NCBI RefSeq assembly: GCF_001583435.1 | Contig: NZ_CP013251.1 | Location: forward strand, 1,881,617 to 1,945,616 | DNA: 64,000 bases | Origin: Endozoicomonas montiporae CL-33 | GTDB lineage: Bacteria > Pseudomonadota > Gammaproteobacteria > Pseudomonadales > Endozoicomonadaceae | Direction: 5' to 3' | Part shown: positions 1 through 10,410 of the stretch, one piece after another | Layout of the letters: every line of letters begins with the position of its first letter | Numbering within the stretch: the stretch's first letter is position 1 | Position numbers and translations under genes: made by a program | The notes under the pieces: model-generated | What the model was told of the DNA's origin: nothing | The model's database searches: none | Seen by the model: the letters and a program-made list of their open reading frames with translations, nothing else

Positions 1-329
1 GGATCATCAAAATGTGCAAGCAGTGGTTCAATCACATAGGGGAAAAGCACCGCTTTGTCATCATCGTGGAAATGACCAAGGTTCCAGTAACCGATAACCA
101 ATCGAAATATAGCGTCGATTTCTTCTTTTGAGGCGGCATCGTTGTAGAGTGGCGATGCAAAATTGTTGATGATGACAGAAAGCTTTGGTAATCCGACACT
201 GCTGGATTCTAATGTGACTTCTCCAGTGTCGTTCGTATGTTTATCAAGTTTCTTCTGCCAGCGCTTAATGAGTTTTTTCCGCTCTCTTTCCTGCTGTCGT
301 CGTTGACTTCTTTCAGACACAACTGTCAT
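1..329 (-). CDS. Unknown protein, 3' end cut by window edge
   Basis: An open frame starts with ATG at 329-327 and runs off the left edge after about 109 codons. The N-terminus is strongly basic (an RSQRRQQERERKK-like run), followed by a mixed segment with no motif I recognise. It lies 15 bases downstream of the hsdR stop on the same strand, so it is probably the fourth gene of the type I restriction-modification transcript. Codon use is ordinary and the frame has no stop, which supports it as real. I cannot name a family; the missing C-terminus might carry the diagnostic part. A role as an accessory of the restriction system is only inferred from position. Confidence 0.6.
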   Translation of the reverse strand, partial: MTVVSERSQRRQQERERKKLIKRWQKKLDKHTNDTGEVTLESSSVGLPKLSVIINNFASPLYNDAASKEEIDAIFRLVIGYWNLGHFHDDDKAVLFPYVIEPLLAHFDD

Positions 330-344
330 ATCTTAATTAAACCT

Positions 345-3300
345 TTAATCCACTGTTCCAGATTTGGAGGCAAAGCCTCCCTCAAGCACAAAGCTCCGCA
401 ACAAGTCCGCTGCTTTAATATTCACCTTGAAGGCCGGGATTGCCAGCCCTTCCTGCGCTTCAAAGTAAGCTTTGGCTTTGGATTTGTCGATGGTGGCTTT
501 CAGAGCATCAAACCGACCATAGTCGTTCAGATTCGCCTCGGTGATCTTCGTATTCATCAAAGCCAGTAATTTATTTGCATCAATGCCCAGATGATCAACA
601 ATCGCTTCTATTTCCTGCTGTTTTTCCCTGGACTGATAGTCAGTGAGGTAATCACGGAAGCTGCGAGCCGGGTCAATGTCTGCATCGCCACGCTGAATAT
701 CACGGAGAAATATCTCGGCGATCTTCTGCTCGTCCTGAGACAATGTTGCAAACGACCGTTGCAGTTCAGCCAGCGTTGCCTCCCGTGATGCTTGATCGCC
801 CCCTGCCAGCTCTTTCAAAAACTTCCTGAAACGTCCGTTCATATAATCCGCATCAATCTTGCCGGTGTCGATTTCGGTAATATGGCTGTCGATATCGAAA
901 GGCACCGTTCCGTCATCACCGCCGCCACCGCCTTTGCTCAGCTCTTTGTAACGCTGTAGCAGAGTGTTGTATTGCTCATGGGTAAAGTCGAGGGTGACGG
1001 TTTGCTTCGGGTCGTCAAACGTGTAATCGCTTTTTTCCCAATCGAATCCCTGAATTTTTGCGGCTTCCAGAATGCCCGTAAACTCTTGGAACAGTTTGGC
1101 AAAAGCCGCCCGTTCGCTGCTGTCGTCGGGCAGTTGTTTAAAATCGTCAACACCGGCAGCCGTAAAAATAGCCGCTATTTCGGCAAAACGGCTGTTCAGT
1201 CGTTCAAGGTTGCCGGGCAAACGATCCACAAACAGACCAATGGGTTTATCGCCGGAATACAGTTTGACCGCAGCGTTCACATTGCGGGTCATGGTGTGGG
1301 GTTTGCGGTAGTAGCGAATGGTACCAAAGGGCTTTTCCAATGGATGAAACAGGCGATTGGTGCGGGAAAACGCCTGAATAATATTCTCGTAGGTCAGCAC
1401 CTTGTCCATATACAGCGTGTTGATCCATTTGGAATCAAACCCCGTCAGCATCTGATCCACGACAATCAACAGGTCGAGCTGTTTCTCCGGCTCGTTGGCT
1501 ATGCGGTTATGGGGCTTTTTATGAGCTAGTCGGGCGGCGATGTCTTTCTTGAATTTGCCATGAGTGCCAAGGTCGAAGTTCTGCCCGAAGGTCTGGTTAT
1601 AATCGTCCAGCAGTTCCACCAGCCCGTCGGATTTAAACGCTGTGCCGCCATCGTTGTCGATGGTCGGGTCAAACAGGCAGGCAATTTTTAAATCCGGGCA
1701 GCGGGCTTTCAGCAGCCGGTAATAGGTGATGGCTTCGGGAATGCTGTGGGTGGCAAAAATGGCATGGAACTTATTGCCCTGACTCAGGGTGAGCCAGTTA
1801 TCGGCAATATCCTCAACCACAGCGGTTTGATGCTCTGTCCGGTCGTACTGGCTGTTGGGCAGATGGTCTTCAATCCCTTTCTGGTAAACGCCGGTGTCGT
1901 CCCGATGCCCTGCCATGGGCACATCGTTCATATAACGGTTAAAAACGACTTTTTTCTTCGGATCGGCAAAGGCTTCTTTTACCGTGTTGGCTTTGGCTTT
2001 TTCCAGAGCAACGGCTTCCCGCACATCCCTGTCTTTGTAGGTTCGCACTTCGTAAGGGTCAAACCCCAGCACGTTTTTATCACGAATCCCGTCGGCAATG
2101 CTGTAGCGGTGCAGTTCGCCGCCAAACACATCGGTGGTGGTGTTGCCTTTACGAATATTTTCTTTGTGAATCGGTGTGCCGCTGAAGCCAAATAAAATAG
2201 CGCCCTTAAAGCTCTGTTTAATGTTGATCAGCATATCGCCAAAGGTAGAACGGTGGCATTCGTCGATAATAAACACAATGCGTTTGGCGCGCATGGTGTC
2301 CAGGTCGTGCGCTCTGAGTCCGCCGTCTTCGTCTTTCAGGCGGCTCATTTTCTGGATAGACGTCACAATGAGCGTATCCGCCGGATCGGTGCTTTTCAGT
2401 TTACTGATCAGCACGCCGGTGTCTTCGGTGGCTTGTACGGCGTTCTCGTCGCCTGCAAAGTCACGGTAAGCTTCCAGCGTTTGCGTGCCCAGCTCTATAC
2501 GGTCGAGCAGAAACACCACCTTGTCGGCATCTTTGGAGTTGGCAATGAGCTGGGCGCACTTGAAGCTGGTCATGGTCTTACCGGCACCGGTGGTGTGCCA
2601 GATAAAACCACCCAGTCGATCCGGGTTTTTCCAGTCGGTTTTGGCGACCTTGTCGGAAACCGCGTGGGCAGCGAAATACTGATAACTGCGCATGACTTTC
2701 AGCACACCGTCGGACTCGTCCGCCACGGTATAAAAACCAATCAGCTGATGCGCCATAGGGATGGAGAGCAAACCGGAAGTAAACGACTTCCAGTCGTTAA
2801 TGGGTTCATTGTTAAAGTCCGCCCAGTGAAAGGCGTAATCTTTATTAAACTGCCCGTCGGGGCCGGGGTTGGCAAAAAACAGTGCTTCGTCGGGTTCCAT
2901 GGCGACAAAAATCTGCACCAGAGAGAACAGCCCGGTAAAAATCCCTTCGCGACTGTACTTTTCAATCTGATGATACGCCTGACTGACCGGCACTCCGCTT
3001 TTCTTCAGTTCCAGATGAATCACCGGCATACCGTTAATCAACAGCAGCACATCACCCCGCCGGTCGTTCAACAGTTTAGAGCCTCGTTCAAAACGGGGTT
3101 GTTGAACAATCTGATAGCGGCTCTGTCCGGCGGCAATCTCGTGACGGTCGTAAATCTTCAAGCTGACTTCCTTGCCAAAGTGCAGGGTGTCGGCGGGGTT
3201 GTCCCGTTTGACGCTGACGGTTTTGCCGTTAATAAACCCGTTCAGCTTCAGGGGCGTGCGCAGGTCGGTAAGCTGCTCCATAATCTGCTGCATTTCGCCT

Positions 3301-3482
3301 GTGGTGAGCGGGACTTGATTGAGCTGGTCAATGCCTTTGTTGTTCTCCAGCAAAATGTTCGCCCAGTTATCCAGCAAGTCCTGTTCGGTGGGGTGTCTGA
3401 TAATCTCAGATTCCCAGCCCCGTTGGGTCAGCTCGTGGATAACGGCATTTTCAAAATCGGTTTCACGGGTAAAGGTGGTCAC
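345..3482 (-). CDS. hsdR: Type I restriction endonuclease subunit R (HsdR)
   Basis: Motor and nuclease subunit of a type I restriction-modification complex; it translocates DNA using ATP and cleaves unmodified DNA. The 1045-residue length is normal. The N-terminal nuclease domain has the PD-(D/E)xK elements, including ELKK near residue 157. The helicase part has Walker A (HTTGAGKT) near residue 297, a DECH box near 406, an SGTP motif, and late helicase motifs around MLTGFDS and QAFSRTNR. The C-terminal third is helical and probably docks on the methylase. It follows hsdS by 35 bases and is the third gene of the operon. All catalytic motifs are present, so it appears intact. Confidence 0.96.
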   Translation of the reverse strand: MTTFTRETDFENAVIHELTQRGWESEIIRHPTEQDLLDNWANILLENNKGIDQLNQVPLTTGEMQQIMEQLTDLRTPLKLNGFINGKTVSVKRDNPADTLHFGKEVSLKIYDRHEIAAGQSRYQIVQQPRFERGSKLLNDRRGDVLLLINGMPVIHLELKKSGVPVSQAYHQIEKYSREGIFTGLFSLVQIFVAMEPDEALFFANPGPDGQFNKDYAFHWADFNNEPINDWKSFTSGLLSIPMAHQLIGFYTVADESDGVLKVMRSYQYFAAHAVSDKVAKTDWKNPDRLGGFIWHTTGAGKTMTSFKCAQLIANSKDADKVVFLLDRIELGTQTLEAYRDFAGDENAVQATEDTGVLISKLKSTDPADTLIVTSIQKMSRLKDEDGGLRAHDLDTMRAKRIVFIIDECHRSTFGDMLINIKQSFKGAILFGFSGTPIHKENIRKGNTTTDVFGGELHRYSIADGIRDKNVLGFDPYEVRTYKDRDVREAVALEKAKANTVKEAFADPKKKVVFNRYMNDVPMAGHRDDTGVYQKGIEDHLPNSQYDRTEHQTAVVEDIADNWLTLSQGNKFHAIFATHSIPEAITYYRLLKARCPDLKIACLFDPTIDNDGGTAFKSDGLVELLDDYNQTFGQNFDLGTHGKFKKDIAARLAHKKPHNRIANEPEKQLDLLIVVDQMLTGFDSKWINTLYMDKVLTYENIIQAFSRTNRLFHPLEKPFGTIRYYRKPHTMTRNVNAAVKLYSGDKPIGLFVDRLPGNLERLNSRFAEIAAIFTAAGVDDFKQLPDDSSERAAFAKLFQEFTGILEAAKIQGFDWEKSDYTFDDPKQTVTLDFTHEQYNTLLQRYKELSKGGGGGDDGTVPFDIDSHITEIDTGKIDADYMNGRFRKFLKELAGGDQASREATLAELQRSFATLSQDEQKIAEIFLRDIQRGDADIDPARSFRDYLTDYQSREKQQEIEAIVDHLGIDANKLLALMNTKITEANLNDYGRFDALKATIDKSKAKAYFEAQEGLAIPAFKVNIKAADLLRSFVLEGGFASKSGTVD

Positions 3483-3517
3483 GGTGGCTATCCCTGTTCG
3501 GTATTATTGATCCGGTT

Positions 3518-4783
3518 TCAGACAAACATCTTCTCCAGACAGGCGGATTTGATCTGTTTGAGTTTTTGCAGTTGGGTGTTGTGTTGGGCGATCAGGTTGT
3601 CGAGTTTGCGGAAGTAGGTGCCGATTTTTTGTTGCTCTTCCTTACAAGGAAAAGTAATCGGCGTATCGTTAGCCTGTTCCACGGTATAATGTGCAATGGT
3701 GCCAATATGAGAAATGTTTTTCAGGTATTTTTGGAAATTTACTGAAGACAAAAAAGTGTATAAGAAACGGCTGTCTAACGCATTTCTAATCTTGAACCAA
3801 AGCAAATCAGCATCTTTGAAGTACAACGGGTTATCGTTATTGACCAGATATGGAATTCCGATAGAACCTCCGCCTGTAACTAAAAGGTCGCCTTTTTGAA
3901 TTCGTCCTACCTTCGCAGAGAGTGCTTCATAAAGATCATGTGATATGAAAGCTTTTGTATTACTAACTCCTTTGTATTCTGAAACAACATCGCTTGATCT
4001 GAAAAAAGGAACGCCAGCCTTCGTCCATTCCTCTTTGTGGACGCGTGCTGCGGATGTGATTGAAATAACTTGTCCAAGAGTATTTTCCTGCCACTCCCCA
4101 GCAAACCCCTTAAACCGAATCTCTGGAGTAGAGGCTCCCTCTTGCGGAAACATCTTCTGCAACATCGCCTGCTTCAGTGTCACCAGCTTGTTTTGTTTGC
4201 GCTGGTGCAGCTCGATCATGCGATCCAGTTTTTTGAAGAAGGTGCCGATTTGGGTTTGTTCTTTTGTAGACGGTATGGCAACTTTTACTTCGGCTATATC
4301 GCTTTGGCCTATAGTTGTCATTGTTGTTGTTTTCCCACCAAGAATAAACTGACGGCGTGAGTTAACAGTCTTGAGAGCATAAGATAAAAAGATAGGAACA
4401 GCAGATTTTCTACAGGGCTGCATTCTAATCAAGTGACCATCAAATGTTAATTCTTGGTGAGTGCTCAAATTTACATTGGAATATGCGATCCCCTCTTTTA
4501 CTAATGATGATCGAGTGAAAAATATATCGCCAAATTCGACTTTCGATTTTAAAAATTCTTTTCTATCTATATCAATGAGAGACAGTCTATCTATGTCAAT
4601 AGAGCTACCAGAAAACATATCCTTGACATTAATCAGTCGGTATCCACTACCAACTTTATCTGGATCATTGAATACACCATTGGTGAAATCTTTCTCCGTC
4701 AAGTTTTTAAGCTTCTTCTTAATCCATTCACCACTAAACCCTTGAAAACGGACACTGGGTTTTTGGGTATCTTGGTTAGCCAT
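3518..4783 (-). CDS. hsdS: Type I restriction-modification specificity subunit S (HsdS)
   Basis: DNA-recognition subunit that sets the target of both methylation and restriction. It shows the usual two-repeat plan: target-recognition domain 1 (about residues 1-185), a conserved helical spacer (about 185-225, with LKQAMLQKMFPQ), domain 2 (about 225-390), and a second matching helix ending in SACLEKMFV. Each half begins with a similar RFxGFxGEW segment. I chose the ATG at 4783, one base after the hsdM stop (TGA-G-ATG), which fits translational coupling. An in-frame GTG at 4792 would overlap hsdM by eight bases and is a weaker choice. The recognition sequence cannot be read from the protein. Confidence 0.94.
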   Translation of the reverse strand: MANQDTQKPSVRFQGFSGEWIKKKLKNLTEKDFTNGVFNDPDKVGSGYRLINVKDMFSGSSIDIDRLSLIDIDRKEFLKSKVEFGDIFFTRSSLVKEGIAYSNVNLSTHQELTFDGHLIRMQPCRKSAVPIFLSYALKTVNSRRQFILGGKTTTMTTIGQSDIAEVKVAIPSTKEQTQIGTFFKKLDRMIELHQRKQNKLVTLKQAMLQKMFPQEGASTPEIRFKGFAGEWQENTLGQVISITSAARVHKEEWTKAGVPFFRSSDVVSEYKGVSNTKAFISHDLYEALSAKVGRIQKGDLLVTGGGSIGIPYLVNNDNPLYFKDADLLWFKIRNALDSRFLYTFLSSVNFQKYLKNISHIGTIAHYTVEQANDTPITFPCKEEQQKIGTYFRKLDNLIAQHNTQLQKLKQIKSACLEKMFV

Positions 4784-4784
4784 C

Positions 4785-7367
4785 TCAACCACCCACCAAC
4801 AGATTTTTCAGTTCCGCCAACCCTTTTAGGTCGAACTCATTTCCGTCCAACTCATCCAGCATATCCGCCAGTTCCGTTTCCGTCTGTTGAATCTCACGGG
4901 CGTTGTCGGCGTAGGTCACGCCGTACTTTTCCACCAGCGCTTGCAGCTTATCGGTTAAACGGTCAATCTGCTGGCCGGGCAGTTGGTGCAGGGCGTTGTT
5001 CAGGGGCGTAATCCACTTGCGTTCCAGCAGCTCGTTGACCTGTTCGTCGCTTAACCCTTCAATGGTCTTTTTCGTTTGCAGGTGCAGGGCATCGGCGGCT
5101 TTTTTAATGGCGGCCTTGAGGGTTTTTTCCTCGGCAATCCACTGGGCGACCTGAATGATTTTGGCTTCGTAGGTGTCCGGAGCAAACGCGCCTGAGGTTT
5201 TGGCTTCCACGCTCAACAGTTTGGCTTCTTTGGTGACGGCGGCATTGACAAATTTATCGCCGGATTCGTGCACCGCATCGCGCTCTTTATCTTCCTCGCT
5301 CAAGCTTTCCAGCGTTTCTTCAAACAGGGCGCTGATTTCACTCAGGCGATTCTCTTTGGCGCTCAAAGCGTCCAGCGGTGCTTTCAGCAAAGTGGTTTGC
5401 ACCAGCTCAAAGGGCAGTATGCGACCTTTCCAGCCTTCCTGTACTTCGGTGTCTTTGCCCTTTTTCTTTTTGATCACCATGTGAGGATCGACAACCCGTG
5501 AGGCATCAAACCCCTCGGTTTGCAGGATTTCCAGATCAATGGCGATGTGATGCCACTGGTCTGCCAGCAGTTGGTAGGCGTGGTACTGATCCAGCAACGG
5601 CAGTGATTCCATGCGGTCAAAAATGCTGTCACCCATCCGGATTTTCTGTCGGGGAATGTGCAGGCTCATGGCCTTTTCGATCAGTTCGGTTTTCAGGTGA
5701 GCAGGGAAATTGTCAAAGGCATCGGCAAACTGTGCGTTAAATTGCTGCACTTGCGGGTGTTCGACAATGGCTTCGGCAAAGTCGTCTACTGTCGGAGTGA
5801 CATAAAGGGTGCCGTCGTCGGTAAACAGTGCGCTGCGTAAGTCGGGGAATGCCTGCCAGTAGTCGCTCAGTGCGTCCAGCTCATGGTTGGGGATGCCGCC
5901 AAACATGGAGGCGTAGAGATCCCAGCTTTCAGCGGGTTCCGAGGAATCCACGTAACGGGGAATATTCAGGTTGTAGCCGTTTTCCCGAATGGTGTCTTTG
6001 CTGACGACACGGCTGTAGTTGGGCACACTCTGGCGACCGATCACGGTGTCGCAGATTTTGCGGATATCGCAGGCTCGCAGTTTGTTGTTTTTGCCTTCTT
6101 TTACAAACCCTTTGGACGCGTCCACAATCAGCACGTCGTTGTTTTTGCGTTTTTGCTTGAGCACCAGAATGGTGGTTGGGATGCCGGTGCCAAAGAAGAT
6201 ATTGGCGGGCAGACCGATAATGGTGTCCAGATGGTCGTTTTCGATCAGGTTTTTACGAATTTCACCTTCTTCACCGCCTCGAAAGAGCACGCCGTGAGGC
6301 AAGATAATCGCCATAATGCCATTGGGCTTCAGGTGATAAAGGTCGTGGAGCAGAAAGGCGTAATCGGCCTTGGATTTGGGCGCAAGGCCAAAGCGGGCGT
6401 AGCGGGGGTCGCTGTCTTTGTGTTCCGGGTCCCACTTTTGCGAATAAGGGGGATTGGAAACAACGGCATCGAGATAGAGTGGGTTGTAGGAGTTGACCGG
6501 GTCGTTGTCGTCAAAGAACGGCCAGTCGTCTTCCAGTGTGTCGCCGTTGCGGGTGACAATGTTGGCAGGCAGAATGCCCCGCATAATCAGATTCATGCGG
6601 GTCAGGTTGTAGGTGTTCTCTTTCAGTTCCTGGGCAAAGTATTTAATGGTGCTCTGGTTGCCCATGTGTTTGGCAATGGCCTGACCGATATTCAGCAACA
6701 AAGAGCCGGAGCCGCTGGTGGAGTCGTAGATATCGATCTTCTCTCTGTCCTGAACGTGGTCAGCCACAATTTCAGAGATCAGCACCGAGACTTCGTGGGG
6801 CGTGTAAAATTCCCCGGCCTTTTTACCGGCATTGGCGGCGAACATGCTGATCAGGTACTCGTAGATAAAACCGAGTACGTCGTAACCCTGCCGTCCGTCC
6901 ATGGGAATGTCTTTAATCAGCTGGATCAATTCGCTGATGGCTTTGGTCTGTTTGGCGGCGGTGTCGCCCAGCTTGCTCAGCCCGGTTTCAAGGGTTTTGA
7001 AAATGCCTTCAAACAGGTCTTTGTGCTCTTTGTGAATCAGGCGGCTGAAAGCTGATAATGCGGTACGAACATGTTCAACACCAAAGTCGCTGCCCTGTTC
7101 AATCCATGTTGAAAACAGATGTTGATGGGCAATGAAGTAGCCGAGGTTTCGCTTGATAAAGTCAACGGTTTCAGCATCGTCTTCGGTCAGGGCACGAATA
7201 TCCTCGGGGCTGAAGTCCTGACTGACGGCAAACTGCTCAAGCTTGTCAGACAGGTACTTGTAGAAGATAAAACCAAGAATGTAGTCCTTGTACTCATTGG
7301 CTTCGATTTTCGACCGCATCTGGTTGGCGGATTCCCAGATTTTGGCGGCGAGCTGCTGTTTGTTCAC
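4785..7367 (-). CDS. hsdM: Type I restriction-modification methyltransferase subunit M (HsdM), extended C-terminus
   Basis: Adenine-N6 methyltransferase subunit of the type I system and first gene of the operon. The N-terminal helical domain is followed by the N6-MTase domain, with FYTPHEVSVLI, an AdoMet-binding DSTSGSGSLLL segment and the catalytic NPPY near residue 305. At 860 residues it is much longer than the common 500-550-residue HsdM. The extra C-terminal 300 or so residues are charged and helical, with a run of KKKK near 640 and several probable coiled coils. Such long HsdM proteins exist in other bacteria, so this is a subtype rather than an artefact. The start is GTG at 7367, preceded by AAGGA at suitable spacing. 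Confidence 0.94.
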   Translation of the reverse strand: MNKQQLAAKIWESANQMRSKIEANEYKDYILGFIFYKYLSDKLEQFAVSQDFSPEDIRALTEDDAETVDFIKRNLGYFIAHQHLFSTWIEQGSDFGVEHVRTALSAFSRLIHKEHKDLFEGIFKTLETGLSKLGDTAAKQTKAISELIQLIKDIPMDGRQGYDVLGFIYEYLISMFAANAGKKAGEFYTPHEVSVLISEIVADHVQDREKIDIYDSTSGSGSLLLNIGQAIAKHMGNQSTIKYFAQELKENTYNLTRMNLIMRGILPANIVTRNGDTLEDDWPFFDDNDPVNSYNPLYLDAVVSNPPYSQKWDPEHKDSDPRYARFGLAPKSKADYAFLLHDLYHLKPNGIMAIILPHGVLFRGGEEGEIRKNLIENDHLDTIIGLPANIFFGTGIPTTILVLKQKRKNNDVLIVDASKGFVKEGKNNKLRACDIRKICDTVIGRQSVPNYSRVVSKDTIRENGYNLNIPRYVDSSEPAESWDLYASMFGGIPNHELDALSDYWQAFPDLRSALFTDDGTLYVTPTVDDFAEAIVEHPQVQQFNAQFADAFDNFPAHLKTELIEKAMSLHIPRQKIRMGDSIFDRMESLPLLDQYHAYQLLADQWHHIAIDLEILQTEGFDASRVVDPHMVIKKKKGKDTEVQEGWKGRILPFELVQTTLLKAPLDALSAKENRLSEISALFEETLESLSEEDKERDAVHESGDKFVNAAVTKEAKLLSVEAKTSGAFAPDTYEAKIIQVAQWIAEEKTLKAAIKKAADALHLQTKKTIEGLSDEQVNELLERKWITPLNNALHQLPGQQIDRLTDKLQALVEKYGVTYADNAREIQQTETELADMLDELDGNEFDLKGLAELKNLLVGG

Positions 7368-7554
7368 AGGGGTTCCTTACAAGGGGCATATTGGTTGCCA
7401 ATTGTATGTGCAACGGGGGGATCTTGCTATGGGGTTTTACCCGTTATTCGCCATCCATAAAAACCAATGCAATATAAAGGCGAGTGTGGAAGGCACATTG
7501 CCCTCGTGTTTGGTAGTATCCTCGTTATCTCTTTGAATAACCGCCCGTTTTATT

Positions 7555-9753
7555 ATGCAGCCAACGACAGCTTCACCCTATCACCCGCAAACCGATCATC
7601 AACCCATGGTGCATTTACAGGGTTCTGTAGAACGGGTGACGTTTCACAGTGAAGCCAGTGGATTTTTTGTCATTCGTGTGAAGTGCAAAGGGCAACGTGA
7701 TTTGGTGACGATGACCGGCAATACGCCGTCTGTAACGCCCGGCGAGTTTGTGGATGCCAGTGGTATCTGGTTTAACGATCATAAGCATGGCGTTCAGTTT
7801 AAGGTTAAGCACATTAAAACGGTCACGCCGAATACGCTGGAAGGGATTGAGAAATATCTTGGTTCGGGCATGGTGAAAGGTATTGGCCCCCATTTTGCCA
7901 AGCGTCTGGTAAAAGCCTTTGGTGAAGATGTTTTCGATATTATTGAAGAAAACCCGGAACGGTTAACCGAACTGGACGGCATCGGCAAAAAACGACGAGA
8001 AAAGATTACTTCTGCCTGGTCGGAACAGAAAGTGATTCGGGAAATCATGGTATTTCTGCAATCTCATGGTGTCGGTACAGCTCGTGCAGTTCGTATTTAT
8101 AAAACTTATGGCGATGAGTCGGTGGCCAAGGTGCAGGAGAACCCTTACCGGCTCGCACTGGATATTCACGGCATTGGGTTTAAAACCGCCGATGACCTTG
8201 CCATGCAGCTGGGTATTGATCGGGTGTCGTTAATTCGGGCGCAGGCAGGTGTTCGTCATGTGTTGCAGGAGTGTTCTGGCGATGGTCATTGCGCTCGTGC
8301 GTTTGTGACGCTGGTGGATGAGGCGGTCAAGCTGCTGGAGATACCGGAAGACACGATTAAAGAAGCGATTCAGTGTGAAATTAATGAAGACCGGTTAACG
8401 CCTGAAATGATTGATGAAATACCCTGTTTGTTTTTAACGCCGCTGTTTCGGGCTGAGCAGGGTGTGGCGAATCATGTGAATCGTCTGTTTAAAGGCAGTT
8501 CAAGCTGGTCAGGCATTGCGATGGATAAGGCGATTCCCTGGGTTGAGGAGAAAAACAGCATTCAACTGTCCGATTCTCAAAAGGGTGCCATTGAGCTGGC
8601 AGTGCAGAATAAGTTCTGCATCATTACCGGTGGCCCCGGTGTGGGTAAAACGACGGTGGTCAACAGTATTCTCAAAATCATTCAGGCTAAACGGGTTGAG
8701 GTGACGTTGTGTGCGCCGACGGGTAGAGCAGCTAAACGATTGTCTGAATCGACTGGACAGGAAGCGACGACCATTCACCGATTATTGGATTTTGACCCTT
8801 CTGCCTTTGACTTCAAACGTAATGCTGAAAACCCTCTGGAAACCGATCTGCTGGTGGTGGATGAATGTTCTATGGTGGATGTGGTGCTGATGAATCAGTT
8901 GTTACGTGCGGTGCCCGATTCGGCAGCGGTTTTGCTGGTGGGCGATGTGGATCAGTTGCCTTCGGTGGGACCGGGTTCTGTGTTATGTGATTTGATTGAT
9001 TCAGGCAAGGTGCCGGTGGCGAGGCTGACAGAGATTTTCCGGCAGGCGGCAACGTCTCAGATTATTACCGGTTCGCATGCTATCAATCGTGGGCAAGCGC
9101 CCAGAATCACCAAAAAAGGTGAGAAGACGGATTTCTTTTATGTTACCGGCGAAGAGCCGGAAGAGCTGTTTGCCAAGCTGATGGCGGTAGTGACCCGGCG
9201 GTTGCCGGAAACCTTTGGGTTCGATCCGGTGAATGATATTCAGGTGTTGGCACCCATGAACCGTGGGGGCTTAGGCGCTCGTAGTCTGAATGTGGCGTTG
9301 CAGGAAGCGTTGAACCCTGATGCTCATCCTAGGGTGACTCGCTATGGCTGGACCTATGCGCCGGGCGATAAGGTGATTCAGACGGTGAACAACTACGACA
9401 AGGAAGTGTTCAATGGGGATATTGGTCGTGTGACTTCTATTGATATTGAAGAAGGTGAGGTGATGATCGAGTTTGATGGTCGGGAGGTGTTGTATCCGGT
9501 GAATGAACTCGATGAAGTGTCGCTCGCTTATGCAACGACGATTCATAAAAGTCAGGGCTCGGAATACCCCTGTGTGGTAATTCCTATGGCAATGCAGCAC
9601 TTTACACTGTTGGAGCGTAACCTGCTGTATACCGGCGTGACACGGGGCAAGAAAATGGTGGTGTTGGTGGGGCAGCCCAAGGCGGTGGGCATGGCGGCCA
9701 GAAGTATGAAGTCTAGCCGCCGGTTGACGAATTTGCAGGCGAGATTGGGGTAG
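7555..9753 (+). CDS. recD2: RecD2-like ATP-dependent 5'-3' DNA helicase
   Basis: SF1B helicase of the RecD/RecD2 group. The N-terminal part (to about residue 330) has the OB-like and helix-hairpin-helix segments typical of RecD2, including [13 protein letters not shown]. The motor has Walker A (GGPGVGKT) near residue 359, a DECSMVD motif II, and a late motif around [13 protein letters not shown]. Its 732 residues match stand-alone RecD2 proteins, not the RecD subunit of RecBCD; no recB or recC is nearby. It diverges from hsdM across 187 bases. The first ATG is used; neither it nor the next one (7606) has a good ribosome site, so the start is uncertain. It likely acts in repair or recombination, and its place beside restriction genes may be incidental. 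Confidence 0.9.
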   Translation: MQPTTASPYHPQTDHQPMVHLQGSVERVTFHSEASGFFVIRVKCKGQRDLVTMTGNTPSVTPGEFVDASGIWFNDHKHGVQFKVKHIKTVTPNTLEGIEKYLGSGMVKGIGPHFAKRLVKAFGEDVFDIIEENPERLTELDGIGKKRREKITSAWSEQKVIREIMVFLQSHGVGTARAVRIYKTYGDESVAKVQENPYRLALDIHGIGFKTADDLAMQLGIDRVSLIRAQAGVRHVLQECSGDGHCARAFVTLVDEAVKLLEIPEDTIKEAIQCEINEDRLTPEMIDEIPCLFLTPLFRAEQGVANHVNRLFKGSSSWSGIAMDKAIPWVEEKNSIQLSDSQKGAIELAVQNKFCIITGGPGVGKTTVVNSILKIIQAKRVEVTLCAPTGRAAKRLSESTGQEATTIHRLLDFDPSAFDFKRNAENPLETDLLVVDECSMVDVVLMNQLLRAVPDSAAVLLVGDVDQLPSVGPGSVLCDLIDSGKVPVARLTEIFRQAATSQIITGSHAINRGQAPRITKKGEKTDFFYVTGEEPEELFAKLMAVVTRRLPETFGFDPVNDIQVLAPMNRGGLGARSLNVALQEALNPDAHPRVTRYGWTYAPGDKVIQTVNNYDKEVFNGDIGRVTSIDIEEGEVMIEFDGREVLYPVNELDEVSLAYATTIHKSQGSEYPCVVIPMAMQHFTLLERNLLYTGVTRGKKMVVLVGQPKAVGMAARSMKSSRRLTNLQARLG

Positions 9754-9772
9754 AGGTGAGTGGCTTTTTAAC

Positions 9773-9902
9773 TCAGAACTCTCTGGGTGGTTCGCCTTTG
9801 TATTCGGTTACAGTGATTTTGTCGGTTTGCTCGCTGGCGCCATCCACAATGTCCAGAATAAATTCCCAAGGTTCACTTTGGAGATTAGGTAGTGGGCCAG
9901 AA
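9773..9902 (-). pseudogene. 3' fragment of pRiA4b ORF-3-like gene, severed by IS1
   Basis: Reading the minus strand upward from the TGA at 9773-9775 gives an open frame encoding a tail ending ITVTEYKGEPPREF, with WEFILDIVDG before it. WEFxxxI is a typical C-terminal element of the pRiA4b ORF-3 (MM3350) domain. The frame stops being meaningful at the edge of the IS1 element. Joined across the element (one copy of the 9-base target removed), it continues exactly in frame from the 5' part at 10713-11845. So this is the lost 3' end of that gene, left without a start. It ends 20 bases beyond the helicase stop on the other strand. Confidence 0.88.
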
Positions 9903-9905
9903 CTG

Positions 9906-10410
9906 TTATATCGCGTGAATATTGACCCCAAACTCAACTTTATTAATCAATAATCCAATAACAATATCGTGCATCTTTTCGAGCTTTGAAAAACAAATTG
10001 TCTTTCTGGCCAACCGTTTAATCCAAGTCCGAAAATTAAGGTTTTTACGCTCTATCTTCTGAGTGTTTGCTTTACCAATAATATGCATGTTTTCATCAAG
10101 GTGTCGCTCATAGGCTCCCCAATCATCGGTGTAAAATTTATTAATACCAAATGGCTTCAGAAGTGTTTTGAGTTCTTTAAAAACTTCATCTTTCCGTTTT
10201 CCGAAAACATAAGCAAGCACGGTATTTGTAGCGTGATCAACAGCATACCAAAGCCAGCGTTGGTTCGATTTATCATGAACATACGACCACTGCTCATCTA
10301 GCTCAGCCTCTTGGCAGACAAGCCCTACATGAATAATTGCATCTGACTTGAGATCAATAGTTTGAATATTTGGGTTGACCTTTACCAGACCGCTTTCTTT
10401 TTTTTTAGAG
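9906..10410 (-). CDS. insB: IS1 transposase, DDE catalytic part (InsB frame)
   Basis: The catalytic half of the IS1 transposase, read in the -1 frame relative to insA. Translation from the A9 run (T9 on the plus strand, 10398-10406) gives continuous sequence: DEQWSYVHDKSNQRWLWYAVD, then FYTDDWGAYE, then KIERKNLNFRTW, which match the IS1 DDE core. No convincing independent start lies before the A run; the first later ATG (10220) would remove the first catalytic aspartate. Production as an InsAB fusion by -1 slippage at the A run, as known for IS1, is therefore expected. The stop (TAA, 9908-9906) lies almost at the element end. Confidence 0.85.

Noticed and set aside
2253..3617. 454-codon open frame on the plus strand
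   Set aside because: Lies antisense to hsdR, whose motifs are unmistakable; the product has no family features and begins and ends without regard to gene boundaries.
5883..7055. 390-codon open frame on the plus strand
   Set aside because: Antisense shadow of hsdM, arising from its codon use.
9756..9953. 65-codon plus-strand frame after the helicase gene
   Set aside because: It spans the IS1 edge and is antisense to the severed 3' fragment, which has convincing domain content.
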